From assembly GCF_902859705.1 (NCBI RefSeq), contig NZ_CADIJO010000039.1, positions 1 through 41,158 on the forward strand: a stretch of DNA of 41,158 nucleotides, read 5' to 3'. The DNA is from Achromobacter deleyi (GTDB lineage: Bacteria; Pseudomonadota; Gammaproteobacteria; Burkholderiales; Burkholderiaceae_B). The notes under the pieces were generated by a model. The model saw only the letters and a program-made list of their open reading frames with translations, did no database searches and was not told the origin of the DNA. The translations under genes and the position numbers were made by a program. Positions 32,851-41,094 of the stretch are shown here, in pieces (the first letter of the stretch is position 1; each line of letters starts with the position of its first letter).

Positions 32851-33780
32851 TTAATCTCGCCCACCCCGCTCCCCCTCCGGCGCCCGCGGCGCCGCATTCA
32901 AGCGTTCCGCCAGCAACCCCAGGAACTCCCGCGCCAGCGGCGGCAAGGTTCGCCCTTGCAGCGTCACCACCTGGATGCTGCGCTGGCGCATTTCCGGATT
33001 GCTGAACGGCACGGCCACCAGCCCCGCGCTGTCCATCTGCCCCATCAATGTCAGATACCCCGACAAGGCCACGATCTGGCTGCCGGGCAGCATCGGCAGG
33101 AAGGCCGCCGAATGGTTGGACACGTAGGCCGGTTCGATGTGCAGGCCGGCGTTGGCACAGGCGGCATCGAACAGCTGGCGCACGGTCGTGCCCGGGTCGC
33201 CCAGCGACAGCGGCACCTGCGTCAGGTCGCGCATGCCGATGCTGCGGCGGGTGGCCAGCGGGTGGCGCCGGCACATGATGGCGTAGACCGGGGCGCGGCA
33301 CAGCAGTTCGGTCTTCAAGCGGTCGTCCTGCGCGACGGTGTAGCGCAGGGCCAGCTGCGACAGGCCTTCCAGCACATGGCGGTTGACCTCTTCGGGGTGC
33401 TCGACGCGCAGGTGAAAGCGCGCCTCGGGGCGGCTGCGCTTGAAGTCGGCCATGCACATCGGCAGAAAGCCATGGGCGAAGCCTTCGGTGCAGGCCACGC
33501 GGATGGTGACGTCGCCCAGCGCGTTGCGCTGACGAATGCCGGCGGCGACGCGCTCGGCTTCCAGTTCGGCGGCGTTGGCGTAGGCAGCCAGTTGCAGGCC
33601 GGCTTCGCTGAGCGCCATGCCGCGCGCACGCCGCTCGAACAACGTCACGCCCAATTCATCTTCCAGTTTTGAAATCTGGCGGCTGACGGCCGAGGCGGCC
33701 ACGTGCAGCGCGGCAGCCGCGGCGGCAATGGAGCCGCCGCGCGCGACTTCCAGGAAATATCTCAGACCCAGTGAAATCAT
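32851..33780 (-). CDS. LysR-family transcriptional regulator, divergent from M20 hydrolase
   Basis: LysR protein of 309 aa. The N-terminal winged helix-turn-helix includes LRYFLEVARGGSIAAAAAAL and AVSRQISKLEDELGVTLFER. The effector domain starts at about residue 90 (DVTIRVACTEGFAHGFLP). It is divergently placed from the M20 hydrolase and Bug receptor genes and is the obvious candidate to control them. Its own 5' region holds three 23-bp tandem repeats. The preceding 110 bp (32741-32850) between kptA and this gene's end shows no feature. Confidence 0.9.
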   Translation of the reverse strand: MISLGLRYFLEVARGGSIAAAAAALHVAASAVSRQISKLEDELGVTLFERRARGMALSEAGLQLAAYANAAELEAERVAAGIRQRNALGDVTIRVACTEGFAHGFLPMCMADFKRSRPEARFHLRVEHPEEVNRHVLEGLSQLALRYTVAQDDRLKTELLCRAPVYAIMCRRHPLATRRSIGMRDLTQVPLSLGDPGTTVRQLFDAACANAGLHIEPAYVSNHSAAFLPMLPGSQIVALSGYLTLMGQMDSAGLVAVPFSNPEMRQRSIQVVTLQGRTLPPLAREFLGLLAERLNAAPRAPEGERGGRD

Positions 33781-33790
33781 GGCAACCTCG

Positions 33791-33859
33791 TCACGGCAAC
33801 GCCGTCTTCGTAGTCACGGCAGCGCCGTCATCGTAGTAACAGCAACGCCGTCTTCGTAA
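33791..33859. repeat. Three 23-bp tandem repeats upstream of the LysR gene
   Basis: Units 33791-33813, 33814-33836 and 33837-33859, sharing GGCAACGCCGTCTTCGTA with two or three changes each; a short remnant follows. The array starts 10 bp before the LysR ATG and so lies in its leader or promoter. The rest of the 281-bp gap to 34062 has an AT-rich stretch at about 33971-34012, likely promoter or LysR-binding DNA. Confidence 0.8.
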
Positions 33860-34061
33860 ATACCGTCATCACCAACCTGTCATGGAATACCCGCAGTGCG
33901 CCGTCTTGCCAAACCCTGCAACGCCGCCTTGCCCTGCCCCGCCCTCTGGGAACAGGCCCGAATCCATGCCTAAATAGCAATGCTCATATGCGAAATATCT
34001 AATTGTGGCACGCGAGCAAGCGTAATAACTTTGTGCCTTTGCCGCCTACCCCGAGACCGCC

Positions 34062-35471
34062 GTGACCCGAGAACTCGCCATCCAGCATGCCACCCACGCC
34101 TATGACGACGGTTCCCTGCTGGCCGAGCTGGCCGGCCGCGTCGCCTACCCGACCGAAAGCGAGGTGCCCGAGCAGGGCCCGCGCCAGCATGCCTATCTGA
34201 ACGACAACCTGGTGCCGGCGCTGGTCGAGCTGGGCTTTTCCTGTCAGGTGCATCCCAACCCGGCCGGCATGGACCTGCCCATCCTGGTGGCGCGGCGCAT
34301 CGAAGACCCGCAGTTGCCGACGGTGCTGATGTACGGCCACGGCGACGTGGTGCGCGGCAACGCAGCCAAGTGGGACGCAGGCCGCGCCCCCTGGCGCCTG
34401 CAGGTCGACGGCGACCGCTGGTACGGCCGCGGCACGGCCGACAACAAGGGCCAGCACACTATCAACCTGACCGCCCTGCGCCAGACCCTGCGGGCGCGCG
34501 GCGGCAAGCTGGGCTTCAACGCCACCTGGCTGATCGAGACCGGCGAAGAAGCCGGCTCGCCCGGGCTGGCGGCGTTCTGCGACGCGCAGCGCGAGGCGTT
34601 GGCGGCCGACGTGTTCATCGCCAGCGACGGGCCGCGGTTGAACGCCGCCCGCCCCACCCTGTTCATGGGCTCGCGCGGCGCGGTGAATTTCGAACTGTCG
34701 CTGCGCGCGCGTGAACGCGGCTATCACTCGGGCAACTGGGGCGGCCTGCTGGCCAACCCCGCCATCGTGCTGTCGCACGCCATCGCCTCGCTGGTCGATG
34801 CCAACGGCCGCATCCAGGTGGCGGGCCTGCGCCCGCCGCCCATCCCCGCCGCGGTGGCCGCGGCGCTGGCCGACCTGCAAGTGGGCGGCGGCGCGGACGA
34901 TCCCGAGATCAACGCGTATTGGGGCGAACCGGGCCTGTCGGCGCCGGAGAAAGTATTCGGCTGGAACAGCCTGGACGTACTGACCTTCGGCGCGGGCGAT
35001 CCAGCCAAGCCGGTCAACGCCATTCCGCCCGAAGCCGTGGCCTGGTGCCAGCTGCGCTTCGTGGTGGGCACCGACTGGAAGGCGCTGGAATCGCACGTGC
35101 GCGCGCACCTGGACCAGGCGGGCTACACCGACGTGAAGATCCGCGTGGGCATGCAGGCCGGCGCCACCCGCCTGTCGCCCGACAATGCCTGGGTGCGCTG
35201 GGCCGCGGCTTCGCTGGAACGCACCACGGGCGTACGCCCGGCGCTCTTGCCCAACCTGGGCGGCTCGCTGCCCAACGACATCTTCGCCGACCAGCTGGGC
35301 CTGCCCACGCTGTGGGTGCCGCATTCCTATCCCGCCTGCGCGCAGCATGCGCCCAACGAACACCTGCTGGGCAGCGTGGCGCGCGAAGGGCTGGCGATCA
35401 TGGCGGGCCTGTTCTGGGACCTGGGCGCCCAGGGCGCCGCGCTGCGCCAGGCCGCCAAGCCCGCCGCCTGA
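34062..35471 (+). CDS. M20-family metallohydrolase (peptidase/deacylase)
   Basis: Zinc hydrolase of 469 aa, cytoplasmic, of the M20 (ArgE/DapE/CPG2) group. Metal-site motifs in order: MYGHGDVV (His), RGTADNKGQH (bridging Asp), IETGEEAGS (Glu pair), ASDGPR (Asp) and a C-terminal QHAPNEH (His). It probably cleaves a dipeptide, N-acyl amino acid or carbamoyl compound; the substrate is not clear. The start is a GTG at 34062 with only a weak ribosome site, chosen because TRELAIQHATHAY begins the conserved part. The Bug receptor gene follows after 32 bp, suggesting uptake and breakdown of one compound. Confidence 0.9.
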   Translation: MTRELAIQHATHAYDDGSLLAELAGRVAYPTESEVPEQGPRQHAYLNDNLVPALVELGFSCQVHPNPAGMDLPILVARRIEDPQLPTVLMYGHGDVVRGNAAKWDAGRAPWRLQVDGDRWYGRGTADNKGQHTINLTALRQTLRARGGKLGFNATWLIETGEEAGSPGLAAFCDAQREALAADVFIASDGPRLNAARPTLFMGSRGAVNFELSLRARERGYHSGNWGGLLANPAIVLSHAIASLVDANGRIQVAGLRPPPIPAAVAAALADLQVGGGADDPEINAYWGEPGLSAPEKVFGWNSLDVLTFGAGDPAKPVNAIPPEAVAWCQLRFVVGTDWKALESHVRAHLDQAGYTDVKIRVGMQAGATRLSPDNAWVRWAAASLERTTGVRPALLPNLGGSLPNDIFADQLGLPTLWVPHSYPACAQHAPNEHLLGSVAREGLAIMAGLFWDLGAQGAALRQAAKPAA

Positions 35472-35503
35472 CCGATCACCCCCATCCCGCTCCCACACCG
35501 TCC

Positions 35504-36511
35504 ATGACCCTGCCCTTGCGCCCCCGCTTCCTGACCCGCCTGTCCGCCGCCGCCCTGCTGGCGGCCACCCTTTGCGCCGCCACCTGGGCGGACGACGCCC
35601 GCGCCGCCTATCCTGAACAGGCTATCAAGCTGGTCGTGCCGTTTACCCCGGGCGGCGCCACCGACGCCGTGGCGCGCCTGCTGGCCAACAAGCTGTCGGG
35701 CAAGCTGGGCCAGGCCGTCATCGTGGAAAACCGGCCCGGCGCCTCCACCGTCATCGGCGCCGATGCCGTGGCGCGCGCCCAGCCCGACGGCTACACGCTG
35801 CTGCTGTCGGGCAGCACCACCTACACGGTATTGCCCGCGTTGAAGCCGTCGCTGCCCTACGACCCGCGCGCCAGCTTCGAGCACATTGCCATCGTGGCCC
35901 TGGCCCCGGTGGTGCTGCTGGTGCAGAACGGCCTGGCGGCCAACACCGCCCAGGAAGCCGCCGAACTGGCCCGCCGCCACAGCGCCAGCGGCGGCCTGAT
36001 GTACGGCACCTTCGGCCCGGGGTCCGCACCGCATCTGGTGGGTGAAATGTTTGCCGAGGCCGCCGGCACCAAGATGACGCCGGTGCCCTACAAGGGCAGC
36101 GCCCAGTTCATCACGGCGCTCATCGGCGGCGAGATCGCGCTGGGCGTGGATACCGTGTCGTCGGCTGCGCCGCAGGTCAAGGCCGGCAAGGTGCGCGCGC
36201 TGGCCGTCACCGGCGAACACCGCGTGCCGCAACTGCCCGACGTGCCCACGTTCATCGAAAGCGGCCTGCCCGGCGTGTCGATGGTGGGCTGGTACGGCCT
36301 GGTGGCGCCGGCCCGCACGCCCGCCCCGGTGCTGGACACGCTGAACCACGCGGTGTCGAGCATCATGCAGGACCCGCAGGTGCGCCGCGCCATCAATGAC
36401 CTGGCGCTGGAACCCGTGTACCTGCCCGGCCCGGCCTTCAAGGCCCGCATGGAAGACGAGCTGCGCACGTTTGGCGAAGTGGGCCGGCGCGCCGACATCA
36501 AGCTGGATTGA
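35504..36511 (+). CDS. Bug/TctC-family periplasmic solute receptor
   Basis: Tripartite tricarboxylate-type substrate-binding protein of 335 aa. A signal peptide covers about residues 1-34 (hydrophobic LSAAALLAATLCAATWA, cleavage near ARA). The mature start YPEQAIKLVVPFTPGGATD is the family signature; other family parts are IVENRPGAST and VPYKGSAQF. Such receptors are greatly expanded in Bordetella and Achromobacter and bind carboxylates or amides. No TctA/TctB membrane genes are nearby, which is usual for orphan Bug proteins. The ATG at 35504 gives a complete signal peptide. Confidence 0.92.
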   Translation: MTLPLRPRFLTRLSAAALLAATLCAATWADDARAAYPEQAIKLVVPFTPGGATDAVARLLANKLSGKLGQAVIVENRPGASTVIGADAVARAQPDGYTLLLSGSTTYTVLPALKPSLPYDPRASFEHIAIVALAPVVLLVQNGLAANTAQEAAELARRHSASGGLMYGTFGPGSAPHLVGEMFAEAAGTKMTPVPYKGSAQFITALIGGEIALGVDTVSSAAPQVKAGKVRALAVTGEHRVPQLPDVPTFIESGLPGVSMVGWYGLVAPARTPAPVLDTLNHAVSSIMQDPQVRRAINDLALEPVYLPGPAFKARMEDELRTFGEVGRRADIKLD

Positions 36512-36603
36512 CGCCACCTGGATTGGCGCCCCCCCAAGGCGGCCCCCTCACTGCCGCGCGCAGGCCGCCCATTCGCGCCAGCCCTGGGACGCTGGCTACG
36601 AAA

Positions 36604-36629
36604 GCGGGCCACCCACCGCCGTGGCCCGC
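36604..36629. terminator. GC-rich stem-loop after the Bug receptor gene
   Basis: A perfect 9-bp stem GCGGGCCAC / GTGGCCCGC with an 8-nt loop, 93 bp after the receptor stop and 25 bp before the Fur box. There is no T-run after it, so it is at best a weak or factor-assisted terminator separating two units. Confidence 0.4.
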
Positions 36630-36653
36630 CCATTCCGACCCCATTTAGACTAG

Positions 36654-36672
36654 AATCAGAACCATTCTCAAT
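36654..36672 (+). promoter_or_regulatory. Fur box upstream of the PepSY gene
   Basis: AATCAGAACCATTCTCAAT, 16 of the 18 specified positions of AATGAGAATNATTCTCATT. It is in the only AT-rich part of this gap and 78 bp before the ATG at 36750. It indicates repression by Fur with iron, fitting the iron-linked PepSY family. Confidence 0.75.
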
Positions 36673-36749
36673 AAAATGCCCGCGCGCCCTGCCCAGCGGC
36701 CGCGTCGACAAGAAAGAGGCTCGTTCTGAAATCCGGTTTCCGCTTATCC

Positions 36750-38369
36750 ATGGCCTGGCTGCACACCTGGGTCGGCCTGTGGTTTTCCTGGTTGCTGTTC
36801 GCCGTGTTCCTGACCGGCTCGCTGGCGGTGTTTTCCGAGGCCATCACGCACTGGATGACGCCCGAGCACCACGCCGCCGAAGCGCAGGCCGCGCAGCAGA
36901 CGTCCGCCCCCGTGAACCGCGAACGCCGGCTTGAACTGGCGGTGCAATACATGACGCGCCACCACCCCGGCGCCGGCATGTGGGAGATCTGGCCCGTCGA
37001 CCGCTTCCATGACAACGGCCTGGTGGCCTACTGGTTCGACAAGAACGGCCAATACGCCGACGCCGAACTGGACCCCGACACAGGCGAGGAACTTGCCGAA
37101 GATGCCCACGGCACCGCGCGCGCCACGATCGGCGGCACGCACTTCGTCGACTTCCACTACACCCTGCACGCCAACCCCGCCGGCCTGTGGATCGTGGCCT
37201 TCGCGGCCATGGCGATGCTGGTGGCGATGGTGTCCGGCGTGGTCACGCACAAGCGCATCTTCAAGGACTTCTTCACCTTCCGCGCCAGGAAAGGCCAGCG
37301 TTCGTGGCTGGACGCGCACAACGCCACCGCGGTGCTGACGCTGCCGTTCCAGTTCATGATCGTCTATACCGGCATCGTGATTTCCAGCGTGACGCTGATG
37401 CCCGCGCCCATGGTGGCGGCGTATGGGCCGGGCATGGAAGCGTCGCGCCAGTACCTGGCCGAGCTGATGGGCGAAGACAAGCCGGCCCCCACCGGCACGC
37501 CGCTGGCTGTGCCCGCGCTGGAACCCCTGGTGGCCCGCGCCGAACAGATGATCGGCCAGAGCGCCCGCGCCATCGTCATCAACAACCCGGAAGACGGCGC
37601 CATGCGCATCGGCGTGTACGGCTGGAATGATGACGCCACGACGTACCGGTCGATCAGCAGCACCACCGGCATGGTGGAGTTTTCGGGCGCCACCGGCGAC
37701 GTGCTGCGCATGCGCACGCCCGGCGGCGTGCACGGCGGCAGCGCATCGCTGACCCGCCAGGTCATGTCCGACCTGCACATGGTCAAGTTCGGCGGGCTGG
37801 CCATGAAATGGCTGTATTTCCTGTGCGGCCTGGCCGGCGCCGCCATGATGGGCACCGGCGCCGTGCTGTTCATGGTCAAGCGCCGCACCAGGATGGGCAA
37901 CGAATTCGGCGTCGCCACGGCGCGCGTCTACCGCCTGATCGAAGGCCTGAACGTGGCCGCGCTGGCGGGGCTGGCCATCGCCTGCATCGCCTATCTGTGG
38001 GCCAACCGCCTCTTGCCCGTGTCGCTGCCGCAGCGCGCGGGCTGGGAAGTGCGCGTGTTCTTCATCGTATGGGCGCTGACCTTGGCGCATGCCTGGCTGT
38101 GCACGCCGCGGCGCGCCTGGATCGGGCAGTTGGGGCTGTTGGCGGCGCTGTGCCTGCTGCTGCCCGTGCTGTCGCTGGTGACGCTGGGCGATCATCCGCT
38201 GGCGCAGATCGGCCGCGGCGACTGGGAAAGCGCGGGCGTCGAGCTCACGGCCATGGCCACGGGCCTGGCCGCCGCATGGGCTGCGATACGATTGCGCAAC
38301 CAGCCGCTCTCGGCCCCGCCGAAAGGCACACCCCGCCCTCCCCGCGCCCCACAGGAAGCCGCCGCATGA
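36750..38369 (+). CDS. PepSY-associated membrane protein, iron-uptake linked
   Basis: Inner-membrane protein of about 539 aa with four or more membrane segments and a large periplasmic part. It starts with the family-typical SMAWLHTWVGLWFSWLLFAV and has HANPAGLWIVAFAAM, VSGVVTHKRIFKDFFTFR and MSDLHMVKFGGLAMKWLYF. Relatives sit with TonB receptors and may reduce or handle imported iron chelates. The ATG at 36750 has no ribosome site. In-frame codons before it read KSGFRL-S, also typical, and a CTG at 36726 follows GAGG at 6 nt, so translation may begin there. It overlaps the next gene by 4 bp. Confidence 0.88.
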   Translation: MAWLHTWVGLWFSWLLFAVFLTGSLAVFSEAITHWMTPEHHAAEAQAAQQTSAPVNRERRLELAVQYMTRHHPGAGMWEIWPVDRFHDNGLVAYWFDKNGQYADAELDPDTGEELAEDAHGTARATIGGTHFVDFHYTLHANPAGLWIVAFAAMAMLVAMVSGVVTHKRIFKDFFTFRARKGQRSWLDAHNATAVLTLPFQFMIVYTGIVISSVTLMPAPMVAAYGPGMEASRQYLAELMGEDKPAPTGTPLAVPALEPLVARAEQMIGQSARAIVINNPEDGAMRIGVYGWNDDATTYRSISSTTGMVEFSGATGDVLRMRTPGGVHGGSASLTRQVMSDLHMVKFGGLAMKWLYFLCGLAGAAMMGTGAVLFMVKRRTRMGNEFGVATARVYRLIEGLNVAALAGLAIACIAYLWANRLLPVSLPQRAGWEVRVFFIVWALTLAHAWLCTPRRAWIGQLGLLAALCLLLPVLSLVTLGDHPLAQIGRGDWESAGVELTAMATGLAAAWAAIRLRNQPLSAPPKGTPRPPRAPQEAAA

Positions 38370-38716
38370 ATCTGAATGACGCCGCCGGCATCGCCATGGC
38401 GCTCTTGCTGACCTATTCCGGCATGGCTTGTCTTAGCCTGGCCATGCCGCGCCATTACGACCAGGTCTGGGGCCGCGACCCGTCGGCCAGCCATACCCGC
38501 GTGCTGCGCGGCGCCGGCATCCTGTTGCTGCTGCTGGCGCTGCTGCCCTGCGTGGGCCTGTGGGGCAATACCGTGGGCGTGGTGGCCTGGCTGGGCTGGC
38601 TCTCGGCCGGCGCCCTGCTGTGGGTCGGCATGCTGTCGTGGGCGCCGCGCCCGGCGATGCGCACGGCAGCCCTGGCGGTGGTGATTTCCATCGCGGGCGT
38701 CAGCTTCGGGTTCTAG
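38366..38716 (+). CDS. DUF3325-like small membrane protein
   Basis: Hydrophobic protein of 116 aa with three predicted membrane segments (AAGIAMALLLTYSGMACLSL, ILLLLLALLPCVGLWG, AALAVVISIAGVSFGF). The motif LAMPRHYDQVWG is typical of the DUF3325 group, which regularly follows PepSY proteins in siderophore or iron operons. Coupled to the PepSY gene by ATGA. Molecular function is unknown; control by the upstream Fur box is inferred. Confidence 0.82.
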   Translation: MNLNDAAGIAMALLLTYSGMACLSLAMPRHYDQVWGRDPSASHTRVLRGAGILLLLLALLPCVGLWGNTVGVVAWLGWLSAGALLWVGMLSWAPRPAMRTAALAVVISIAGVSFGF

Positions 38717-38761
38717 GACCGCGCCGCCGGATTGCGCCGGCGCGGGTGCACCCCGCGCCAT

Positions 38762-38775
38762 TTGACCCGCATCAA
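38762..38775 (+). promoter_or_regulatory. FNR/ANR box upstream of nrdD
   Basis: TTGAC-CCGC-ATCAA, 9 of 10 to TTGAT-N4-ATCAA. If it acts at -41.5, transcription would start near 38810, a sensible distance from the gene. Anaerobic induction of class III ribonucleotide reductase by FNR is well established. Confidence 0.72.
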
Positions 38776-38811
38776 ACCCGGCCGACAAACAGCGCGGCCG
38801 GGCCGCATTGG

Positions 38812-38827
38812 GCACCATAGGTGGTGG
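38812..38827 (+). promoter_or_regulatory. NrdR-like box 1 upstream of nrdD
   Basis: GCACCATAGGTGGTGG matches 10 of 16 of the NrdR consensus ACACWATATATWGTGT. Weak alone, but it lies exactly 31 bp before a much better match; NrdR boxes normally occur in pairs about three turns apart. Confidence 0.45.
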
Positions 38828-38842
38828 TAGAGTTTTCTCACC

Positions 38843-38858
38843 CCACAACATATGGTGT
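38843..38858 (+). promoter_or_regulatory. NrdR box 2 overlapping the first possible nrdD start
   Basis: CCACAACATATGGTGT matches 13 of 16 of the NrdR consensus. It contains the ATG at 38852, which argues that the real start is the ATG at 38864. Confidence 0.6.
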
Positions 38859-38863
38859 CAGCG

Positions 38864-40864
38864 ATGCAACTCGAACACATCCTCAAGCGCGACGGCCGAG
38901 TCGTGGAATTCGACCGCGCCAAGATCGCCGCGGCCATCGCCGCCGCAGGCCACAGCACGGGCGAACTGGACGCCGACGTCGCCCAGGCGCTGACCGCTGC
39001 CGTGATCGACGCGCTGGCCGCCGACGGTAATGTCTGCCCCGGCGTAGAGACCATCCAGAACCAGGTCGAAGAGACGCTGGTGCGCGCCGGCTACTGGCGC
39101 ACCGCCCGCGCCTACATCGTGTATCGCGAACAGCACGCCCGCCTGCGCTCCCTGCGCCACACGCTGGTGGACGTGGAAAGCGCCATGGAGGAATACCTGG
39201 AACAGCGCGACTGGCGCGTCAACGCCAACGCCAACCAGGGCTACAGCCTGGGCGGGCTGATCCTGAACGTGGCCGGCAAGGTCACCGCCAACTACTGGCT
39301 GTCCAACGTCTTCACGCCCGAGGCCGGCCGCGCCCACCGCGAAGGCGACATCCACATCCACGACCTGGACATGCTCAGCGGCTATTGCGCCGGCTGGTCG
39401 CTGCGCCAGCTGCTGACCGAAGGCTTCAACGGCATTCCCGGCAAGGTCGAGGCCACGCCGCCGCGCCACATGTCGGCGGCCATCGGCCAGATCGTGAACT
39501 TCCTGGGCACGCTGCAGAACGAATGGGCCGGCGCGCAGGCGTTCAGTTCGTTCGACACCTACATGGCGCCCTTCATCCGCCGCGACGCGATGACCTACGG
39601 CGAGGTCAAGCAGGCCATGCAGGAACTGATCTACAACCTGAACGTGCCCAGCCGCTGGGGCACGCAGACGCCGTTCACCAACCTGACCTTCGACTGGACC
39701 TGCCCGGCCGACCTGAAGGAGCAGATTCCCTACGTGGGCGGCGAGGAAATGCCCTTTGCCTACGGCGATCTGCAAGTCGAAATGGACATGATCAACCGCG
39801 CCTACATCGAAGTGATGATGGCCGGCGACGCCAAGGGGCGCGTGTTCACCTTCCCCATTCCCACCTACAACATCACGCCTGATTTCGACTGGGACCACCC
39901 CAACACCACACGCCTGTTCGAGATGACGGCGCGCTACGGGCTGCCCTACTTCCAGAACTTCCTGAATTCCGACCTGGAACCGCACATGGTGCGATCCATG
40001 TGCTGCCGCCTGCAACTGGATCTGCGCGAGCTGCTCAAGCGCGGCAACGGCCTGTTCGGGTCGGCCGAGCAGACCGGCTCGGTCGGCGTGGTGACGGTGA
40101 ACTGCGCCCGCCTGGGCCATACCTGCCAGGGCGACGAGGCCGCGCTGATGGCGCGCCTGGATCATCTGCTGGGCCTGGGCCGCGACGTGCTCGAGACCAA
40201 GCGCAAGGTGGTGCAGCGCTACATCGACCAGGGCCTGTACCCCTACACCCGGCGTTACCTGGGCACGCTGCGCAATCACTTCAGCACGCTGGGCGTGAAC
40301 GGCATCAACGAGATGATCCGCAATTTCAGCGGCGATACCGACGACGTCACCACGCCTGCCGGCCACGCGCTGGCCGTGCGCCTGCTGGACCGGGTGCGCG
40401 AGCGCATGACGCAGTTCCAGGAAGAAACCGGCCACCTCTACAACCTGGAAGCCACGCCGGCCGAAGGCACCACCTACCGCTTTGCCCGCGAAGACAAAAA
40501 GCGCTGGCCCAACATTCTGCAGGCCGGCACCGCGGCCCAGCCGTACTACACCAATTCCAGCCAACTGCCGGTGGGCCACACCGACGACCCGTTCGAAGCG
40601 CTGTCGCTGCAGGAAGCGCTGCAAGGCAAGTACACCGGCGGCACCGTGCTGCACCTGTACATGAACGAAGCCGTGTCGTCGGCCGACGCGTGCAAGGCGC
40701 TGGTGCGGCGCGCGCTGTCGAATTTCCGGCTGCCCTACATCACCGTCACGCCCACGTTCTCGATCTGCCCCCACCACGGCTACCTGGCCGGGCACCACGA
40801 GTTCTGCCCGAAATGCGACGCCGAACTGCAAGCCAGGCAGGCGGCGTGCTGCGCCCCGGCCTGA
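38864..40864 (+). CDS. nrdD: Anaerobic ribonucleoside-triphosphate reductase, main part, without glycyl-radical segment
   Basis: Class III ribonucleotide reductase catalytic protein of 666 aa. The N-terminal ATP-cone (LKRDGRVVEFDRAKIAAAI) is the allosteric site. The core has DIHIHDLDMLSGYCAGWSLR, MCCRLQLD with candidate active-site cysteine, and LYPYTRRYLGTLRNHFSTLG. The zinc site CPHHGYLAGHHEFCPKCD comes just before the stop. Class III enzymes normally go on to a glycyl-radical motif (R-V-x-G-Y) after this zinc site; it is absent here and found in the next small gene. The start at 38864 has GGTG as ribosome site; an ATG at 38852 lies in a NrdR box. Confidence 0.92.
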   Translation: MQLEHILKRDGRVVEFDRAKIAAAIAAAGHSTGELDADVAQALTAAVIDALAADGNVCPGVETIQNQVEETLVRAGYWRTARAYIVYREQHARLRSLRHTLVDVESAMEEYLEQRDWRVNANANQGYSLGGLILNVAGKVTANYWLSNVFTPEAGRAHREGDIHIHDLDMLSGYCAGWSLRQLLTEGFNGIPGKVEATPPRHMSAAIGQIVNFLGTLQNEWAGAQAFSSFDTYMAPFIRRDAMTYGEVKQAMQELIYNLNVPSRWGTQTPFTNLTFDWTCPADLKEQIPYVGGEEMPFAYGDLQVEMDMINRAYIEVMMAGDAKGRVFTFPIPTYNITPDFDWDHPNTTRLFEMTARYGLPYFQNFLNSDLEPHMVRSMCCRLQLDLRELLKRGNGLFGSAEQTGSVGVVTVNCARLGHTCQGDEAALMARLDHLLGLGRDVLETKRKVVQRYIDQGLYPYTRRYLGTLRNHFSTLGVNGINEMIRNFSGDTDDVTTPAGHALAVRLLDRVRERMTQFQEETGHLYNLEATPAEGTTYRFAREDKKRWPNILQAGTAAQPYYTNSSQLPVGHTDDPFEALSLQEALQGKYTGGTVLHLYMNEAVSSADACKALVRRALSNFRLPYITVTPTFSICPHHGYLAGHHEFCPKCDAELQARQAACCAPA

Positions 40865-40873
40865 ATTTTTTCA

Positions 40874-40891
40874 CCGGGCATTCCCGCCCGG
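40874..40891 (+). other. Stem-loop between nrdD and the small radical-segment gene
   Basis: CCGGGC / GCCCGG, 6-bp stem with a 6-nt loop, 9 bp after the nrdD stop. A T-run precedes rather than follows it, so it is not a standard terminator on either strand; it may adjust mRNA stability or the ratio of the two products. Confidence 0.4.
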
Positions 40892-40911
40892 CCCAACCCC
40901 AAGGAACCGCC

Positions 40912-41094
40912 ATGCAAACCTTGATCTCTGTTGAACCCACTGCCCCCCAGGCCCTGCGCCTGCCCGACAGCCAGCGAGTGCGCTGCGAAGTCTGGACCCG
41001 CGTCATGGGTTATCACCGCCCCGTCTCTTCCTTCAACACCGGCAAACAAGGCGAATTCAATGAACGCCGCTTCTTCGTCGAACGGCGTGCCTGA
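40912..41094 (+). CDS. Small protein carrying the NrdD glycyl-radical-like segment
   Basis: Protein of 60 aa whose second half reads RCEVWTRVMGYHRPVSSFN, then GKQGEFNERRFF, like the C-terminal tail of class III ribonucleotide reductases. The glycine in RVMGY is the candidate radical site. It has its own ribosome site (AAGGAA, 6 nt before ATG) and is in a different frame from nrdD with a 47-bp gap, so this is a real separate gene rather than an obvious single-base frameshift. It would dock on NrdD in the way GrcA replaces the damaged end of pyruvate formate-lyase. The function is inferred. Confidence 0.8.
   Translation: MQTLISVEPTAPQALRLPDSQRVRCEVWTRVMGYHRPVSSFNTGKQGEFNERRFFVERRA

Noticed and set aside
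33791..33859. Possible CRISPR array
   Set aside because: Units are directly adjacent with no spacers, only three copies, and no cas genes in the window.
34919..35503. Bug receptor starting within the M20 gene (long frame from 34919)
   Set aside because: The signal peptide and family start at 35504; the upstream part is an out-of-frame shadow of the hydrolase.
36604..36629. Strong intrinsic terminator after the Bug receptor gene
   Set aside because: Stem is good but no T-run follows; listed only as a weak candidate.
40865..40911. Simple frameshift splitting one nrdD gene
   Set aside because: The two parts are separated by 47 bp including a stem-loop, and the second has its own ribosome site and start, so a separate gene is the better reading.
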